Source of the DNA: Aquimarina sp. MAR_2010_214
GTDB lineage: Bacteria; Bacteroidota; Bacteroidia; Flavobacteriales; Flavobacteriaceae
DNA: 64,000 nt
Assembly: GCF_002846555.1 (NCBI RefSeq)
Contig: NZ_PJMS01000001.1
Span: forward strand, 5,291,501 to 5,355,500
Reading direction: 5' to 3'
In this document: positions 1 through 7,755 of the stretch, piece by piece
How the letters are laid out: the number at the start of each line of letters is the position of its first letter
How positions within the stretch are numbered: the stretch's first letter is position 1
Program-made: the position numbers and the translations under genes
Notes under the pieces: model-generated
What the model was told of the DNA's origin: nothing
The model's input: the letters and a program-made list of their open reading frames with translations, nothing else
Database searches by the model: none

Positions 1-162
1 GTTTTAGTGTTTTTTATATGGTCTTATAAGCAATCTAAAAAACATAAAATCAAACCTGTGTATGTTGTTTGGTTACTTACACTACTTTTTGGTTTAGCAG
101 GAGGTTTCCCTTTATTCTTATATCTAAGAGAAAAAACAATAAAAAATCATTTGAAGTTATGA
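1..162 (+). CDS. C-terminal end of a membrane protein (partial)
   Basis: Frame 1 is open from the first base to a TGA at 160-162 and encodes 53 residues. They hold one clear hydrophobic segment (around VVWLLTLLFGLAGGFPLFLY) flanked by basic residues, so this is the last transmembrane helix and short cytosolic tail of a membrane protein that starts outside the window. The stop overlaps the start of the next gene in an ATGA arrangement (159-162), so the two genes are probably translationally coupled. The family cannot be told from this fragment. Confidence 0.6.
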   Translation, partial: VLVFFIWSYKQSKKHKIKPVYVVWLLTLLFGLAGGFPLFLYLREKTIKNHLKL

Positions 163-1040
163 AAATCACAAATAAAACGAAGGTATTCTTCTTCTTGGTG
201 CTATTATATATCACAAATACCACAGCACAATCGTATGAAGTTTTGTATACTAAGCAAATTAACAATTCAGATAACATCTTCGTTATTAATGAACATGGGA
301 AGTCAAAACAAATCACAAATCATCCAAGGAAGGATAGTAGTCCAATGATGTCCCCAGATGGTAATTTCATTGTCTTTACTTCTGAGCGAGTTGGTTGGTG
401 GAAGATTTGGTTTTTAGATGTCAAAAAGAACGAGTATAGACAACTAACAAACTCTAGTACGGCAGAACATAGTCCGTCTTGGTCTGCAGATGGAAATCAT
501 ATTCTTTTTGTCTCTTCGAGAACTGGTAATAATGAAATTTTTTTAATGGATAAGAACGGAGAAAACTTAAAAAACCTCACTAATAATGGTAAATCGGATG
601 TAATGCCGTTTTGGGGAAAAGATAATATGATATACTATTCATCAGAAATTAATGGCGTTTATCAAATTATGCGAATGCATTCTGATGGTTCTCAAAAAGA
701 AAAGTTGACAAAGAATAAAGGAGATAAATTAATGCCACAACTATCTAATGACGTTAAAAGAATACTCTATTATGGAAATGCTGACGGGAATATGGAAGTA
801 TATATAATGACTATAAATGGTAATAAACATAAGAAAATTACTAATCACCCCTTAATAGACATGAGACCAAAGTGGTCGTCAGACGATAAAAAAATAGTGT
901 TTGAACGTGGAAATAAGAGAGATAATCATCATATATATATAATGGATGCAAATGGAGAAAATGTGAAGCAACTTACATTTTCAAATTATAATTATGCAGC
1001 ATCTTTTATTTCAAACAATGTAAAATTATTAAAGAAATAG
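159..1040 (+). CDS. TolB-like WD40/PD40 beta-propeller protein
   Basis: Secreted protein of 293 residues. A signal peptide (MKITNKTKVFFFLVLLYITNTTAQ) is followed by repeated PD40-type blades with the pattern SPDGNxIVFTSxR, SWSADGNHILFVSSRTGNNEIFLMDKNG and WSSDDKKIVFERG, as in the TolB propeller. A start at 69 is possible in the same frame, but the ATG at 159 is chosen because it gives a clean signal peptide and the ATGA overlap with the preceding membrane gene. Family members bind proteins or ligands in the periplasm; no enzymatic motif is visible. The coupled membrane gene suggests the two act together at the envelope. It is not the TolB of a Tol-Pal operon, since no tol genes are nearby. 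Confidence 0.75.
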   Translation: MKITNKTKVFFFLVLLYITNTTAQSYEVLYTKQINNSDNIFVINEHGKSKQITNHPRKDSSPMMSPDGNFIVFTSERVGWWKIWFLDVKKNEYRQLTNSSTAEHSPSWSADGNHILFVSSRTGNNEIFLMDKNGENLKNLTNNGKSDVMPFWGKDNMIYYSSEINGVYQIMRMHSDGSQKEKLTKNKGDKLMPQLSNDVKRILYYGNADGNMEVYIMTINGNKHKKITNHPLIDMRPKWSSDDKKIVFERGNKRDNHHIYIMDANGENVKQLTFSNYNYAASFISNNVKLLKK

Positions 1041-1117
1041 TACTCATACCCTCTTAGGGTGGTGACATAAAATTTTTGTCCATAAATACTAAATGAATTT
1101 ATTTAGAAGTTTTCAAA

Positions 1118-1222
1118 ATGGTTAAACATATATCAAAATCAATTGATCTGAAGATATTAAAAGAAAAAGTTAATGACGCTATAAAAAAAGGGTTAAAATC
1201 ATTGAGATTATATTTTTCATAA
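1118..1222 (+). CDS. possible very small protein (34 aa)
   Basis: A short reading frame starting ATGGTTAAACAT and ending TAA encodes a basic, helix-prone peptide (KSIDLKILKEKVNDAIKKGLKSL). No family is recognised. It lies in an AT-rich gap between the propeller gene and the next small gene, so it could be chance. Kept only as a weak candidate. Confidence 0.2.
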   Translation: MVKHISKSIDLKILKEKVNDAIKKGLKSLRLYFS

Positions 1223-1327
1223 ACAATAATTAAGAACTAAATCATTTAAATAAAGTATTGATTTTAACTATATCACAATTAATTAGCCTTCTCAAACGTT
1301 TTATACATTTAGTAAAAAAATAATAAA

Positions 1328-1564
1328 ATGAAACTTGAAAGTATAAAAACGGAAATATATAATAAATTGAAAAACAAACTCAATCAACTTAAAGTCACTA
1401 CTGATGAAGATATAAGGAGTTTTGTTATTACCGTATGGTGGGATAAGGTAAATTATGAAGCTCCAAATGTTTATGAAAATGAAAAGACATTTAGAGGCAA
1501 AAAAAAAGAATTAGCTACAATTTATAATAATCAAATAACACCCTTTATAGAACAAAATTTATAA
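1328..1564 (+). CDS. hypothetical protein, 78 aa
   Basis: Small soluble protein with no signal peptide or membrane segment. It begins with a charged helical stretch (MKLESIKTEIYNKLKNKLNQLK), has a central VITVWWDKVNYEAP segment and ends with another amphipathic stretch. The start sits behind an A-rich leader (AAAAAAATAATAAA), typical for this group of bacteria. A good hairpin terminator follows 40 bases after the stop, which supports a real transcription unit. No family is recognised and the neighbours give no functional hint. Confidence 0.5.
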   Translation: MKLESIKTEIYNKLKNKLNQLKVTTDEDIRSFVITVWWDKVNYEAPNVYENEKTFRGKKKELATIYNNQITPFIEQNL

Positions 1565-1600
1565 AACACCCTTTGATTATATCAATCCATCTTTACAATT

Positions 1601-1637
1601 CTCTTAACCTGCTCCTAGTTAAGAGTTTCCTTTTTTA
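1601..1637 (+). terminator. intrinsic terminator after the 78-aa gene
   Basis: CTCTTAAC (1601-1608) pairs with GTTAAGAG (1618-1625) around a 9-base loop and is followed by TTTCCTTTTTT. This ends the transcript of the preceding small gene. Confidence 0.65.
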
Positions 1638-1745
1638 TGTTTAGCGCACATAATATTTAAGCTTTTATTCTTACTCACAAAAAGGAACTAATTTTCAATA
1701 ACTTCTTTTGATACTCAATGAATAATCAAAAAAGAAGATTAAATT

Positions 1746-1789
1746 TGGACTATACAATTGATGCATTTTTAACATAATTAAATAGTCCA
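1746..1789 (+). promoter_or_regulatory. inverted repeat, likely operator of the MocR-type regulator
   Basis: TGGACTAT (1746-1753) and ATAGTCCA (1782-1789) form an exact 8-base inverted repeat whose right arm ends one base before the start codon of the regulator. MocR-family proteins such as TauR bind sites with a CTGGAC core, so an autoregulatory site is a reasonable reading. The binding itself is inferred. Confidence 0.45.
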
Positions 1790-1790
1790 G

Positions 1791-3212
1791 ATGTTACGTC
1801 CTTGGAAACTTCAAATCAAAATAGACTTTAAGGTTGAAACCCCTATTTATATACAAATAGTCAATGCAATAATCGAAGCCATAAAATCGGGGAAATTACA
1901 ATACGGCACTGCACTGCCAGGAAGTAGAAAACTTGCTGAATTACTAAATGTAAATCGCAATACTGTTGTTAAGGCATTGGGTATTTTGACCGTTGAAGGT
2001 TGGTTGATATCTAAGCAACGTAAAGGAGTTTTTGTAGCAAGTGACATTCCTGAAATAGGTAGTAAAACTAAGGTTTTAAACCCCTCCAAATACTATAAAA
2101 AAGAGCAGACACCTCTTGAAATTATTTTTGACGATGGTATCCCTGATAGTAAAATGGCACCAATGGAAGAATTATCCCGAGCCTATAGAAGGGTTTTTAA
2201 TCAAAAATCCAAATGGAAATTAATGGGGTATTACAATGAATTAGGGACATTGGAATTTCGGGAAGCCATTGCACAAATGTTGAGCTTTAAACGAGGGTTG
2301 AATATAGCTACAGATCATGTTGCTATTACTCGTGGAAGCCAAATGGCAATGTACCTTGCTGCACAGGTGCTCTTTAGTAAAGGTGATGCCGTAATTGTAG
2401 AAAATCCGGGATATATTCCTGCTTGGAAAGTTTTTGAAAAAGCAGGTGCTACCGTAATTCCTGTACAAACTGATAACGAGGGTATCCGAATAGATGAAAT
2501 AGAAACTATCTTAAATAACAACCTGAATGTAAAGGCGGTTTTCGTAACACCACATCACCAATACCCAACTACAGTAACCATGAGTTTAGTACGTAGACTG
2601 AAACTAATCGATCTTTCTAACACATTTGGTTTTACTATAATAGAAGATGATTATGACCACGAATTTCATTTCGAACAACGTCCAGTATTACCTATTTCGA
2701 GCCATAAAGAAATACAAAACTATATCTATATTGGCTCTATGAGTAAAGTGGTGACTCCTGCATTACGTATGGGGTATTTGGTAAGTAATACTGATTTTAT
2801 AAATAAAATTAGTGATTTACGAAAAATAATAGATGTTCAAGGAGATATTATCATGGAACTTGCTGTATTAGATTTGATACGTTCTGGTGATATTAGAAGG
2901 CATTTAAAAAGAGCCACTTCACATTATAGGAAAAAACGAGCCTATTTTAAACAGTTATTAGAAACACACTTAGCAGATAAAGTTACTTTTGAAGTGCCCA
3001 AAGGTGGGCTCGCATTTTGGATAAAACCCAATAAAAAAGTGAATAATAAAAAATTTCATGAAAGCCTTTTGAAAAGAAATGTTGATATTATAACCACTAA
3101 TAACTTCGGTAATAAAAGTAATAAGAATATTAGTGGTCTACGTATAGGGTATGCCTCTTTATCTTCTGAAAAACTTAAAAAAGGTTTGATCGAAATAGGT
3201 AAACTCTTATAA
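1791..3212 (+). CDS. MocR/PdxR-family regulator (GntR HTH plus aminotransferase domain)
   Basis: 473 residues, the usual size for MocR proteins. Residues about 10-75 form a GntR winged helix (PIYIQIVNAIIEAIKSGKL, LPGSRKLAELLNVNRNTVVKAL). Residues about 105-470 are a fold-type I aminotransferase-like domain with the ITRGSQMAMYLA substrate/cofactor region, the PHHQYPTTVTMS loop, EDDYDHEFHF and the PLP lysine in YIGSMSKVVTPALRMGY. Members sense PLP or an amino compound and switch genes for vitamin B6, taurine, GABA or related metabolism. No divergent metabolic gene is present, so the target is unknown; an inverted repeat just upstream suggests autoregulation. A YggS-type PLP-binding protein lies 3.6 kb downstream, but a direct link is only a guess. 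Confidence 0.88.
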   Translation: MLRPWKLQIKIDFKVETPIYIQIVNAIIEAIKSGKLQYGTALPGSRKLAELLNVNRNTVVKALGILTVEGWLISKQRKGVFVASDIPEIGSKTKVLNPSKYYKKEQTPLEIIFDDGIPDSKMAPMEELSRAYRRVFNQKSKWKLMGYYNELGTLEFREAIAQMLSFKRGLNIATDHVAITRGSQMAMYLAAQVLFSKGDAVIVENPGYIPAWKVFEKAGATVIPVQTDNEGIRIDEIETILNNNLNVKAVFVTPHHQYPTTVTMSLVRRLKLIDLSNTFGFTIIEDDYDHEFHFEQRPVLPISSHKEIQNYIYIGSMSKVVTPALRMGYLVSNTDFINKISDLRKIIDVQGDIIMELAVLDLIRSGDIRRHLKRATSHYRKKRAYFKQLLETHLADKVTFEVPKGGLAFWIKPNKKVNNKKFHESLLKRNVDIITTNNFGNKSNKNISGLRIGYASLSSEKLKKGLIEIGKLL

Positions 3213-3455
3213 AACTGATTAATGTTTTAGTCTTTTCAAAGTTGGATTCTGATTACTCTGGCAATCTTATGATTGGGTAAATTATCTAAAAGATTAAAAC
3301 CCTTCAATTTCTTCACTGGTCTACTCCTTATTAAAAAAACTGGATCACTTCGATAGAATGAAACCAATCTATATTTGTCACCGAATGAAATCATTACTAT
3401 TAATAACCCTTACAAACTATTATCCAAAATAGAAGTAAAAAAAACTTTTCAAAAA

Positions 3456-4409
3456 ATGAAAAAAGTTATAAAATCAGTTCTTGGAACTCTCATTTGCATT
3501 ACAATGTTATGTACAAGTTGTAGCTCAGACGAAAAACTTCCAATACAACCTGAAACAATAGTCCCCGAGACTCCAGAAACACCTGAGACTCCAGAAACAA
3601 CAGAAACACAAATTATTAATATCCAAATGGGATCTTCTAATGAAATAATAGGAGATATGGATATCCAAGGAAAGTTCTTGTATTTTGCAACAGTCGAGAA
3701 TATTTATAAATTAGACCTTACTGTTTCTCCAAGTATTCCAGAATTAATAACTAAAGTTGAAGATCCACCGATAGCAGTAACTGCAATCAACAATACATTG
3801 TTTTATATTCCTTTCTGGATGTACGAACTTAGATCTATAAACATTAGTAAACCAAATGATAAGCATGTTACAAACAACATCCAGGGCGTAATAGAATCTT
3901 CGATAACAAAAAACAAAGATGAACTGTTTTACGTATCAGGAAGATCTACAATGGACCATAAAGCTAGTTTTTATCGAAGAAAAATAAAAAAAGATAGCCC
4001 ATCTACTCTAATTACAACAATAGAATATGTTATCCCCAAGAATTTGGTCGTTGAAGGCGATTACCTATATTTTACAAATGAAAGGGAAATACTAAAAATA
4101 AATCTTACAGAACCTTCACCAAAACCAACGCTTTTATATACAATGTCTGAAGTTAGTGGTTTTTCAGGTATTGATCATATTGATGGGTTAGCTATACATA
4201 AAGAGCACCTATACTTCAGTCAAGGATGGAACAAAAATCTTTATCGTTTAAACTTGAAAAACAGTTCTCTTGCTCCAGAAATAATTCTTTCTGATGAAAA
4301 CTGTTGTGATGATGGTTATGCTAATGGCTATGAGGAGTTAATAGTTAGAGAAAATAAACTGTATATGAGACAAACCAATAGATACAGTTTACTGGTTTTA
4401 GATTTATAG
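3456..4409 (+). CDS. propeller-like lipoprotein with Pro-Glu-Thr repeats
   Basis: 317-residue predicted lipoprotein. The ATG at 3456 is chosen over the in-frame ATG at 3375 because it begins a typical lipoprotein signal, MKKVIKSVLGTLICITMLCTSC, with the lipobox Cys followed by SSDE. Next comes a low-complexity linker (PETPETPETPETTET), encoded by near-identical DNA units that could vary in number. The rest has repeated blade-like segments (YFATVENIYKLDL, LYFTNEREILKINL, LYFSQGWNKNLYRLNL), resembling DUF5050 or similar propellers. Role unknown; presumably surface or periplasmic binding. It stands alone, with the MocR gene upstream and a repeat/IS region downstream. Confidence 0.6.
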   Translation: MKKVIKSVLGTLICITMLCTSCSSDEKLPIQPETIVPETPETPETPETTETQIINIQMGSSNEIIGDMDIQGKFLYFATVENIYKLDLTVSPSIPELITKVEDPPIAVTAINNTLFYIPFWMYELRSINISKPNDKHVTNNIQGVIESSITKNKDELFYVSGRSTMDHKASFYRRKIKKDSPSTLITTIEYVIPKNLVVEGDYLYFTNEREILKINLTEPSPKPTLLYTMSEVSGFSGIDHIDGLAIHKEHLYFSQGWNKNLYRLNLKNSSLAPEIILSDENCCDDGYANGYEELIVRENKLYMRQTNRYSLLVLDL

Positions 4410-4789
4410 TATAACTAGGCACCTAGGAACAGAAAAAGCTTCTGATTTTCATGTATTGTATAAGATGTGTGTCAAAGCCTTAATAAATGATTTAAAATTC
4501 TCTTATGTATAGTCATTTTTAAAATTACAGATGGCTACAAAATTTCTAATTACAAAAAAATTAGAAACTTTCATCCCTAATAAAAAAGGATGGATATATG
4601 TTTTATAATGATAACCCGTTGTGCATTTGTGAAAAACATTGTAAAAAAAGCGTCAATTCGAGTGGTTTTTCGAAATAGAATGAAGAAAAATTGTATCGAG
4701 AATAGCTTTTTTAATTCAAAATTCTATTCTCGATACACATCTTCCTTCGGTCGAAGCACTCCTTTAGACTTGCATAATTATATTTATTG

Positions 4790-4960
4790 AAATAAAAAAG
4801 AGCAGAACTTAAGTACACTAATAACACTCAGAAGGGTAAACTTCATAGTTCGATTTAGACTTAAGTTCTTTCTTTCATCAACAATCTCTAATAGAAATTC
4901 GGGATTTTAAGCCCATTATCAAGGAGTCGAGTTATGATGAAAATGCTCTTTTCATTCAGA
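4790..4960 (+). ncRNA. candidate bridge RNA of the IS110 element
   Basis: The non-coding left end of IS110-subgroup elements encodes a bridge RNA that pairs with target and donor DNA. Here AGAACTTAAGT (4804-4814) pairs perfectly with ACTTAAGTTCT (4859-4869), enclosing a 44-base internal loop, followed by further weak stems before the transposase. The loop holds ACACTC (4824-4829) and GTTCGA (4848-4853), which resemble the left (GCACTC) and right (complement of TCGAATTG) sides of the insertion site. Ends of the RNA are not defined. Confidence 0.5.
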
Positions 4961-4971
4961 GAGGTAAAATT

Positions 4972-5955
4972 ATGAAAAGTATTTATTTAGGAATTGACAT
5001 TAGTAAAAAAACATTAGATATTTGTTTAGTTGATCAGAAATCAGAAGCATTCTTTAAGATTGAAAATAAAATCAAAGCGATTAAAAAACTCTTTAAGCAG
5101 ATAACTACTTTAGATGCTGAGATCTTTATTGCAATGGAAAATACTGGTCTTTATAATTATAATTTATATGAAGTTTTGAAGGATTATTCATTTAATGTTT
5201 ATGTGATCGATCCTAAGCACATTAAACGAAGCATCGGTTTAGTTCGTGGTAAGAATGATAAAGTTGATGCTAAGCGCATTGCTACTTTTATTGAAAGGAA
5301 CTATCAAGATTTTGATTGCTGGAAGCCCACAAGTGAGGCTGTACAAAATATAAAAATACTGATGAGCCAACGTAGACATAAGGTAAAAACTAGACAGGCT
5401 ATTAAACAACAAAATAAGGAGCTTAAAACAGTTAAAAGGACTAAAATAATAAGTTCCTCAATGAAAATCAATTTAAAAGAAATTGAGCAGATTAATAAAC
5501 ATATAGCGGCTATAGAAAAATTGATTAAAGAGGAGATAGCTAATGATTCTGTTTTGGAAAAGGACATAGAACGTATCAGAACTATACCAGGAATAGGATC
5601 AGTTACAGCTTGGACTTTAGCTGTGAAAACTGATGGTTTTGTGCGATTGACTAATCCGAGAAAACTAGCTTGTTTTGCTGGCGTTGTTCCATTCGAACAA
5701 CAAAGTGGAACAAGTCTAAAGACAAAACCAAGAGTATCAAAAATGGCGGATATGCAACTTAAATCCGTGCTCCAAATGGCAGCTATGAGAGCAGTAAGAA
5801 TGGATAACGATCTTAAACACTTTTACTTGAGAAAAGTAGAAGAAGGTAAGAACAAAATGAGTGTACTCAATGCTGTTAGAAACAAACTAATACATATCGC
5901 AATGGCATTAATAAAAAACAAATCTTTTTATGAAAACCGTTTGGTATTGTCATAG
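4972..5955 (+). CDS. IS110-family transposase (DEDD recombinase)
   Basis: 327-residue bridge-RNA-guided recombinase. The N-terminal RuvC-like DEDD domain shows YLGIDISKK (Asp9), AMENTG (Glu56) and KNDKVDAKRIA (Asp96, Asp99). A coiled middle part (about 125-185) is followed by the Tnp_IS110 C-terminal domain with RTIPGIGSVTAWTL and CFAGVVPFEQQSGTS, whose serines (245/248) include the expected nucleophile. Length and motifs are intact, so the element may be active. The start is the ATG after AGAGAGGTAAAATT. The gene ends only about five bases before the inferred right end of the element. Base composition is not obviously foreign. Confidence 0.92.
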   Translation: MKSIYLGIDISKKTLDICLVDQKSEAFFKIENKIKAIKKLFKQITTLDAEIFIAMENTGLYNYNLYEVLKDYSFNVYVIDPKHIKRSIGLVRGKNDKVDAKRIATFIERNYQDFDCWKPTSEAVQNIKILMSQRRHKVKTRQAIKQQNKELKTVKRTKIISSSMKINLKEIEQINKHIAAIEKLIKEEIANDSVLEKDIERIRTIPGIGSVTAWTLAVKTDGFVRLTNPRKLACFAGVVPFEQQSGTSLKTKPRVSKMADMQLKSVLQMAAMRAVRMDNDLKHFYLRKVEEGKNKMSVLNAVRNKLIHIAMALIKNKSFYENRLVLS

Positions 5956-6057
5956 AAATCGAATTGACGAATTTCGAATTAAAAAATCTCAAATGCACAA
6001 CGGGTTAATGATAATATAATTTTATATATTCTCTCATTATAAAAAATAAAAAGAGGA

Positions 6058-6768
6058 ATGGCTATACATGAGTTAACACTAAATACAACAGAAACATCTA
6101 TTGAATTAGATAAAATACATTTAAGTGCAAGTAACAAAGAAAAGCTAAACCAGCTACTAAAAGAATTTAGTCATGCGGAAGTATTAAAAAAATATAAGTT
6201 AGCTGTAGATCATAAATTACTATTATACGGAGACACAGGTTGCGGAAAAACAACAACCGCTAAAGCCATAGCGCAATCACTCAACAAAAAAATATTAATT
6301 CTCAATTTGGGAGGTGTTATAGATTCTCGATTAGGACAAACTGCAAAAAACATTGCAGAAGTTTTTAAAAAAGCGTCACGAGAAAACGCAGTTCTATTTT
6401 TAGATGAATTTGATTATATCGGTAAAATTCGAGATTATGACACTAAAGATTCTGGAGAAATGAAAAGACTTGTCAATACTGTGATTCAATTAATTGACCA
6501 ATTACCTAATAATACATTATTGATTGCAGCTACTAACCATTCTAGTATCATCGATAATGCATTATTAAGACGATTTCAACTCAAACTTGAGTTTGAAATG
6601 CCTACTAATAGCGAATTAGATATTTATTATGACACTTTATTAATGCAGTTCCCTAAAGAGTTTAGAGGTTTAGATCGCCAGTATAACTTATCTTATGCAG
6701 AAGCAAAAGACATTGCGTTAAGAGCTATTAAGAATAATATCATAGAAGCCGAGGAAGCAAATAATTGA
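6058..6768 (+). CDS. orphan AAA+ ATPase
   Basis: 236-residue single-domain AAA ATPase. Walker A is GDTGCGKTT (Lys64), Walker B is AVLFLDEFD, sensor 1 is IAATNH and the arginine finger lies in ALLRRFQLKLEF. The architecture matches small stand-alone AAA proteins that often act with a protease or other effector encoded beside them, but no such partner is here: the upstream side is occupied by the repeat/IS110 insertion and the downstream gene is a YggS homologue, 49 bases away. Possibly the survivor of a broken two-gene system. The start codon is only one base from an AGAGG-like sequence, too close for a good ribosome site. Confidence 0.75.
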   Translation: MAIHELTLNTTETSIELDKIHLSASNKEKLNQLLKEFSHAEVLKKYKLAVDHKLLLYGDTGCGKTTTAKAIAQSLNKKILILNLGGVIDSRLGQTAKNIAEVFKKASRENAVLFLDEFDYIGKIRDYDTKDSGEMKRLVNTVIQLIDQLPNNTLLIAATNHSSIIDNALLRRFQLKLEFEMPTNSELDIYYDTLLMQFPKEFRGLDRQYNLSYAEAKDIALRAIKNNIIEAEEANN

Positions 6769-6817
6769 TTCACTAAAAAAACAAAACCGTTTAAAATATG
6801 ATAATGAACTAAAATTT

Positions 6818-7552
6818 ATGGAACATATCGTTAATAATTTAGAAATCATCCATAAAAGAATAAAACATGCCTGTAAAAAAGCAAATAGAACCTCAGAAAA
6901 TGTTCGTCTATTATTGGCAACAAAAACGGTAGATACCAATAAAATAAAGTTTGCTTTACAACAAGGAGAATCACTTATTGGAGAAAATAAAGTACAAGAA
7001 TTAAAACAGAAATCTAACGCCTTAAAAGACATACACCCAGAAGTTCATTTCATTGGGCATTTGCAATCCAATAAAATCAAGGAAGTTATTAAGTGGGCTA
7101 GTTGTATAGAGTCTATTGATAGGCTTTCTGTCGCTCAAAAACTACAGCAACGCTTAGCTCTAGAAGAAAAAGAAATAGATATCTATATTCAAGTAAACAC
7201 TTCTTTTGAAGATAGTAAATTTGGGGTTTCCCCAGACCAAACAATTGAATTAACAAAAGAAGTTGCTAAACTTAAAAATATTCATATCAAAGGCTTAATG
7301 ACCATTGGCTTGCTAAGTTCTGAATCTACCGAAATACGAAAATGCTTTCAGTGTTTAAAACAACTTCAACAAAAAATTAAAACATTACATATTCCGAATG
7401 TGGAAATGAATGAATTATCAATGGGAATGAGCGGTGATTTAGAAATTGCTATTGAGGAAGGTGCTACCATTGTTCGAGTAGGAACTGCTATTTTTGGTGA
7501 ACGAATTTATCCTGATAGTTATTACTGGAATGAAACAAAAAGTGACATTTAA
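6818..7552 (+). CDS. YggS/PLPBP-family PLP-binding protein
   Basis: 244 residues, full length for the family. Visible signatures are LLLATKTVD (PLP lysine 36), [28 protein letters not shown] and [28 protein letters not shown] (phosphate-binding end). Family members are non-catalytic single-domain TIM barrels that buffer pyridoxal phosphate and keep amino-acid pools in balance. It follows the AAA gene at 49 bases on the same strand and may share its transcript. The stop codon overlaps the left end of an attC-like inverted-repeat structure, which is unusual for a housekeeping gene and suggests that this copy may have moved as a unit. Confidence 0.9.
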   Translation: MEHIVNNLEIIHKRIKHACKKANRTSENVRLLLATKTVDTNKIKFALQQGESLIGENKVQELKQKSNALKDIHPEVHFIGHLQSNKIKEVIKWASCIESIDRLSVAQKLQQRLALEEKEIDIYIQVNTSFEDSKFGVSPDQTIELTKEVAKLKNIHIKGLMTIGLLSSESTEIRKCFQCLKQLQQKIKTLHIPNVEMNELSMGMSGDLEIAIEEGATIVRVGTAIFGERIYPDSYYWNETKSDI

Positions 7553-7623
7553 CGGCATATAATCCGCAACCAAATTTGCGTCTTTATAGAAGACGGAATA
7601 CTAAACTGAAATCGCCGTTGAGT
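7547..7623 (+). other. attC-like imperfect inverted repeat after the YggS gene
   Basis: ATTTAAC (7547-7553, fits RYYYAAC) overlaps the stop codon, and GTTGAGT (7617-7623, fits GTTRRRY) ends the structure. AACGGC pairs with GCCGTT, and the apex is a hairpin CGTCTT-TATAG-AAGACG (7579-7595). Stem ends and apex pair while the stretches between do not, as in integron recombination sites. No integrase is visible in the window, so this could also be a different palindrome family. The rest of the gap to 7755 shows nothing else. Confidence 0.3.
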
Positions 7624-7755
7624 TATAACAGAATCGCTTCCGAGTTTCGGAAATTATCAGTTTTTCAGGAAAAATCTAACACCGCATATTTTCTATAATA
7701 GAAACATGATTCCAATCTACACCTCTAGCCTATTTATATTTTCACCACACACAGT

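Larger units (their letters stand above)
4760..5960 (+). mobile_element. IS110-family insertion sequence, about 1.2 kb
   Basis: The element lies between GCACTC (ending 4761) and TCGAATTGACG (from 5959), that is, inside the GCAC-TC-GAATTGACG motif of the MITE-like repeat. The dinucleotide TC is present at both junctions, as expected for a core shared by donor and target. No terminal inverted repeats of its own are visible, normal for IS110. It has a long non-coding left end (about 210 bases) and only about 5 bases after the transposase stop, the layout of the IS110 subgroup. Boundaries are inferred from the second repeat copy and may be off by a base or two. Confidence 0.7.
4606..6014. repeat. 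MITE-like repeat, copy 1, interrupted by an IS110 element
   Basis: Terminal inverted repeats AACCCGTTGTGCATTTG (4613-4629) and its exact complement (5990-6006) are flanked by the direct repeat TAATGATAA (4606-4614 and 6006-6014), which looks like a target duplication overlapping the ends. Inside the termini lie the subterminal CGTCAATTCGAGTG motif and a GTATCGAGAATAG / CTATTCTCGATAC inverted pair. Without the inserted IS the unit would be about 195 bases. A second copy at 11581-11786 shares the same order of motifs, which shows where the insertion occurred. The 4410-4605 stretch before it holds only weak AT-rich hairpins (4543-4567). Confidence 0.75.

Noticed and set aside
1047..1060. ACCCTCTTAGGGT hairpin as terminator of the propeller gene
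   Set aside because: Only five base pairs and no adjacent T run, too weak to call.
3564..3610. short tandem repeat of GAGACTCCAGAAACACCT type considered as a CRISPR or mobile signal
   Set aside because: It is in frame and encodes a Pro-Glu-Thr linker of a lipoprotein; no spacers or cas genes are present. No CRISPR array is seen anywhere in the window.
4543..4567. TTTCTAATT/AATTAGAAA hairpin as terminator
   Set aside because: The stem is almost only A/T and is not followed by a T run.
4590..4790. 66-codon plus-strand frame
   Set aside because: It runs through the left half of the MITE-like repeat and the IS110 end; the composition follows the repeat and not a protein.
7579..7595. CGTCTT hairpin read as an intrinsic terminator of the YggS gene
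   Set aside because: No T run follows it and it is nested in a larger paired structure, so it is described as part of the attC-like element.
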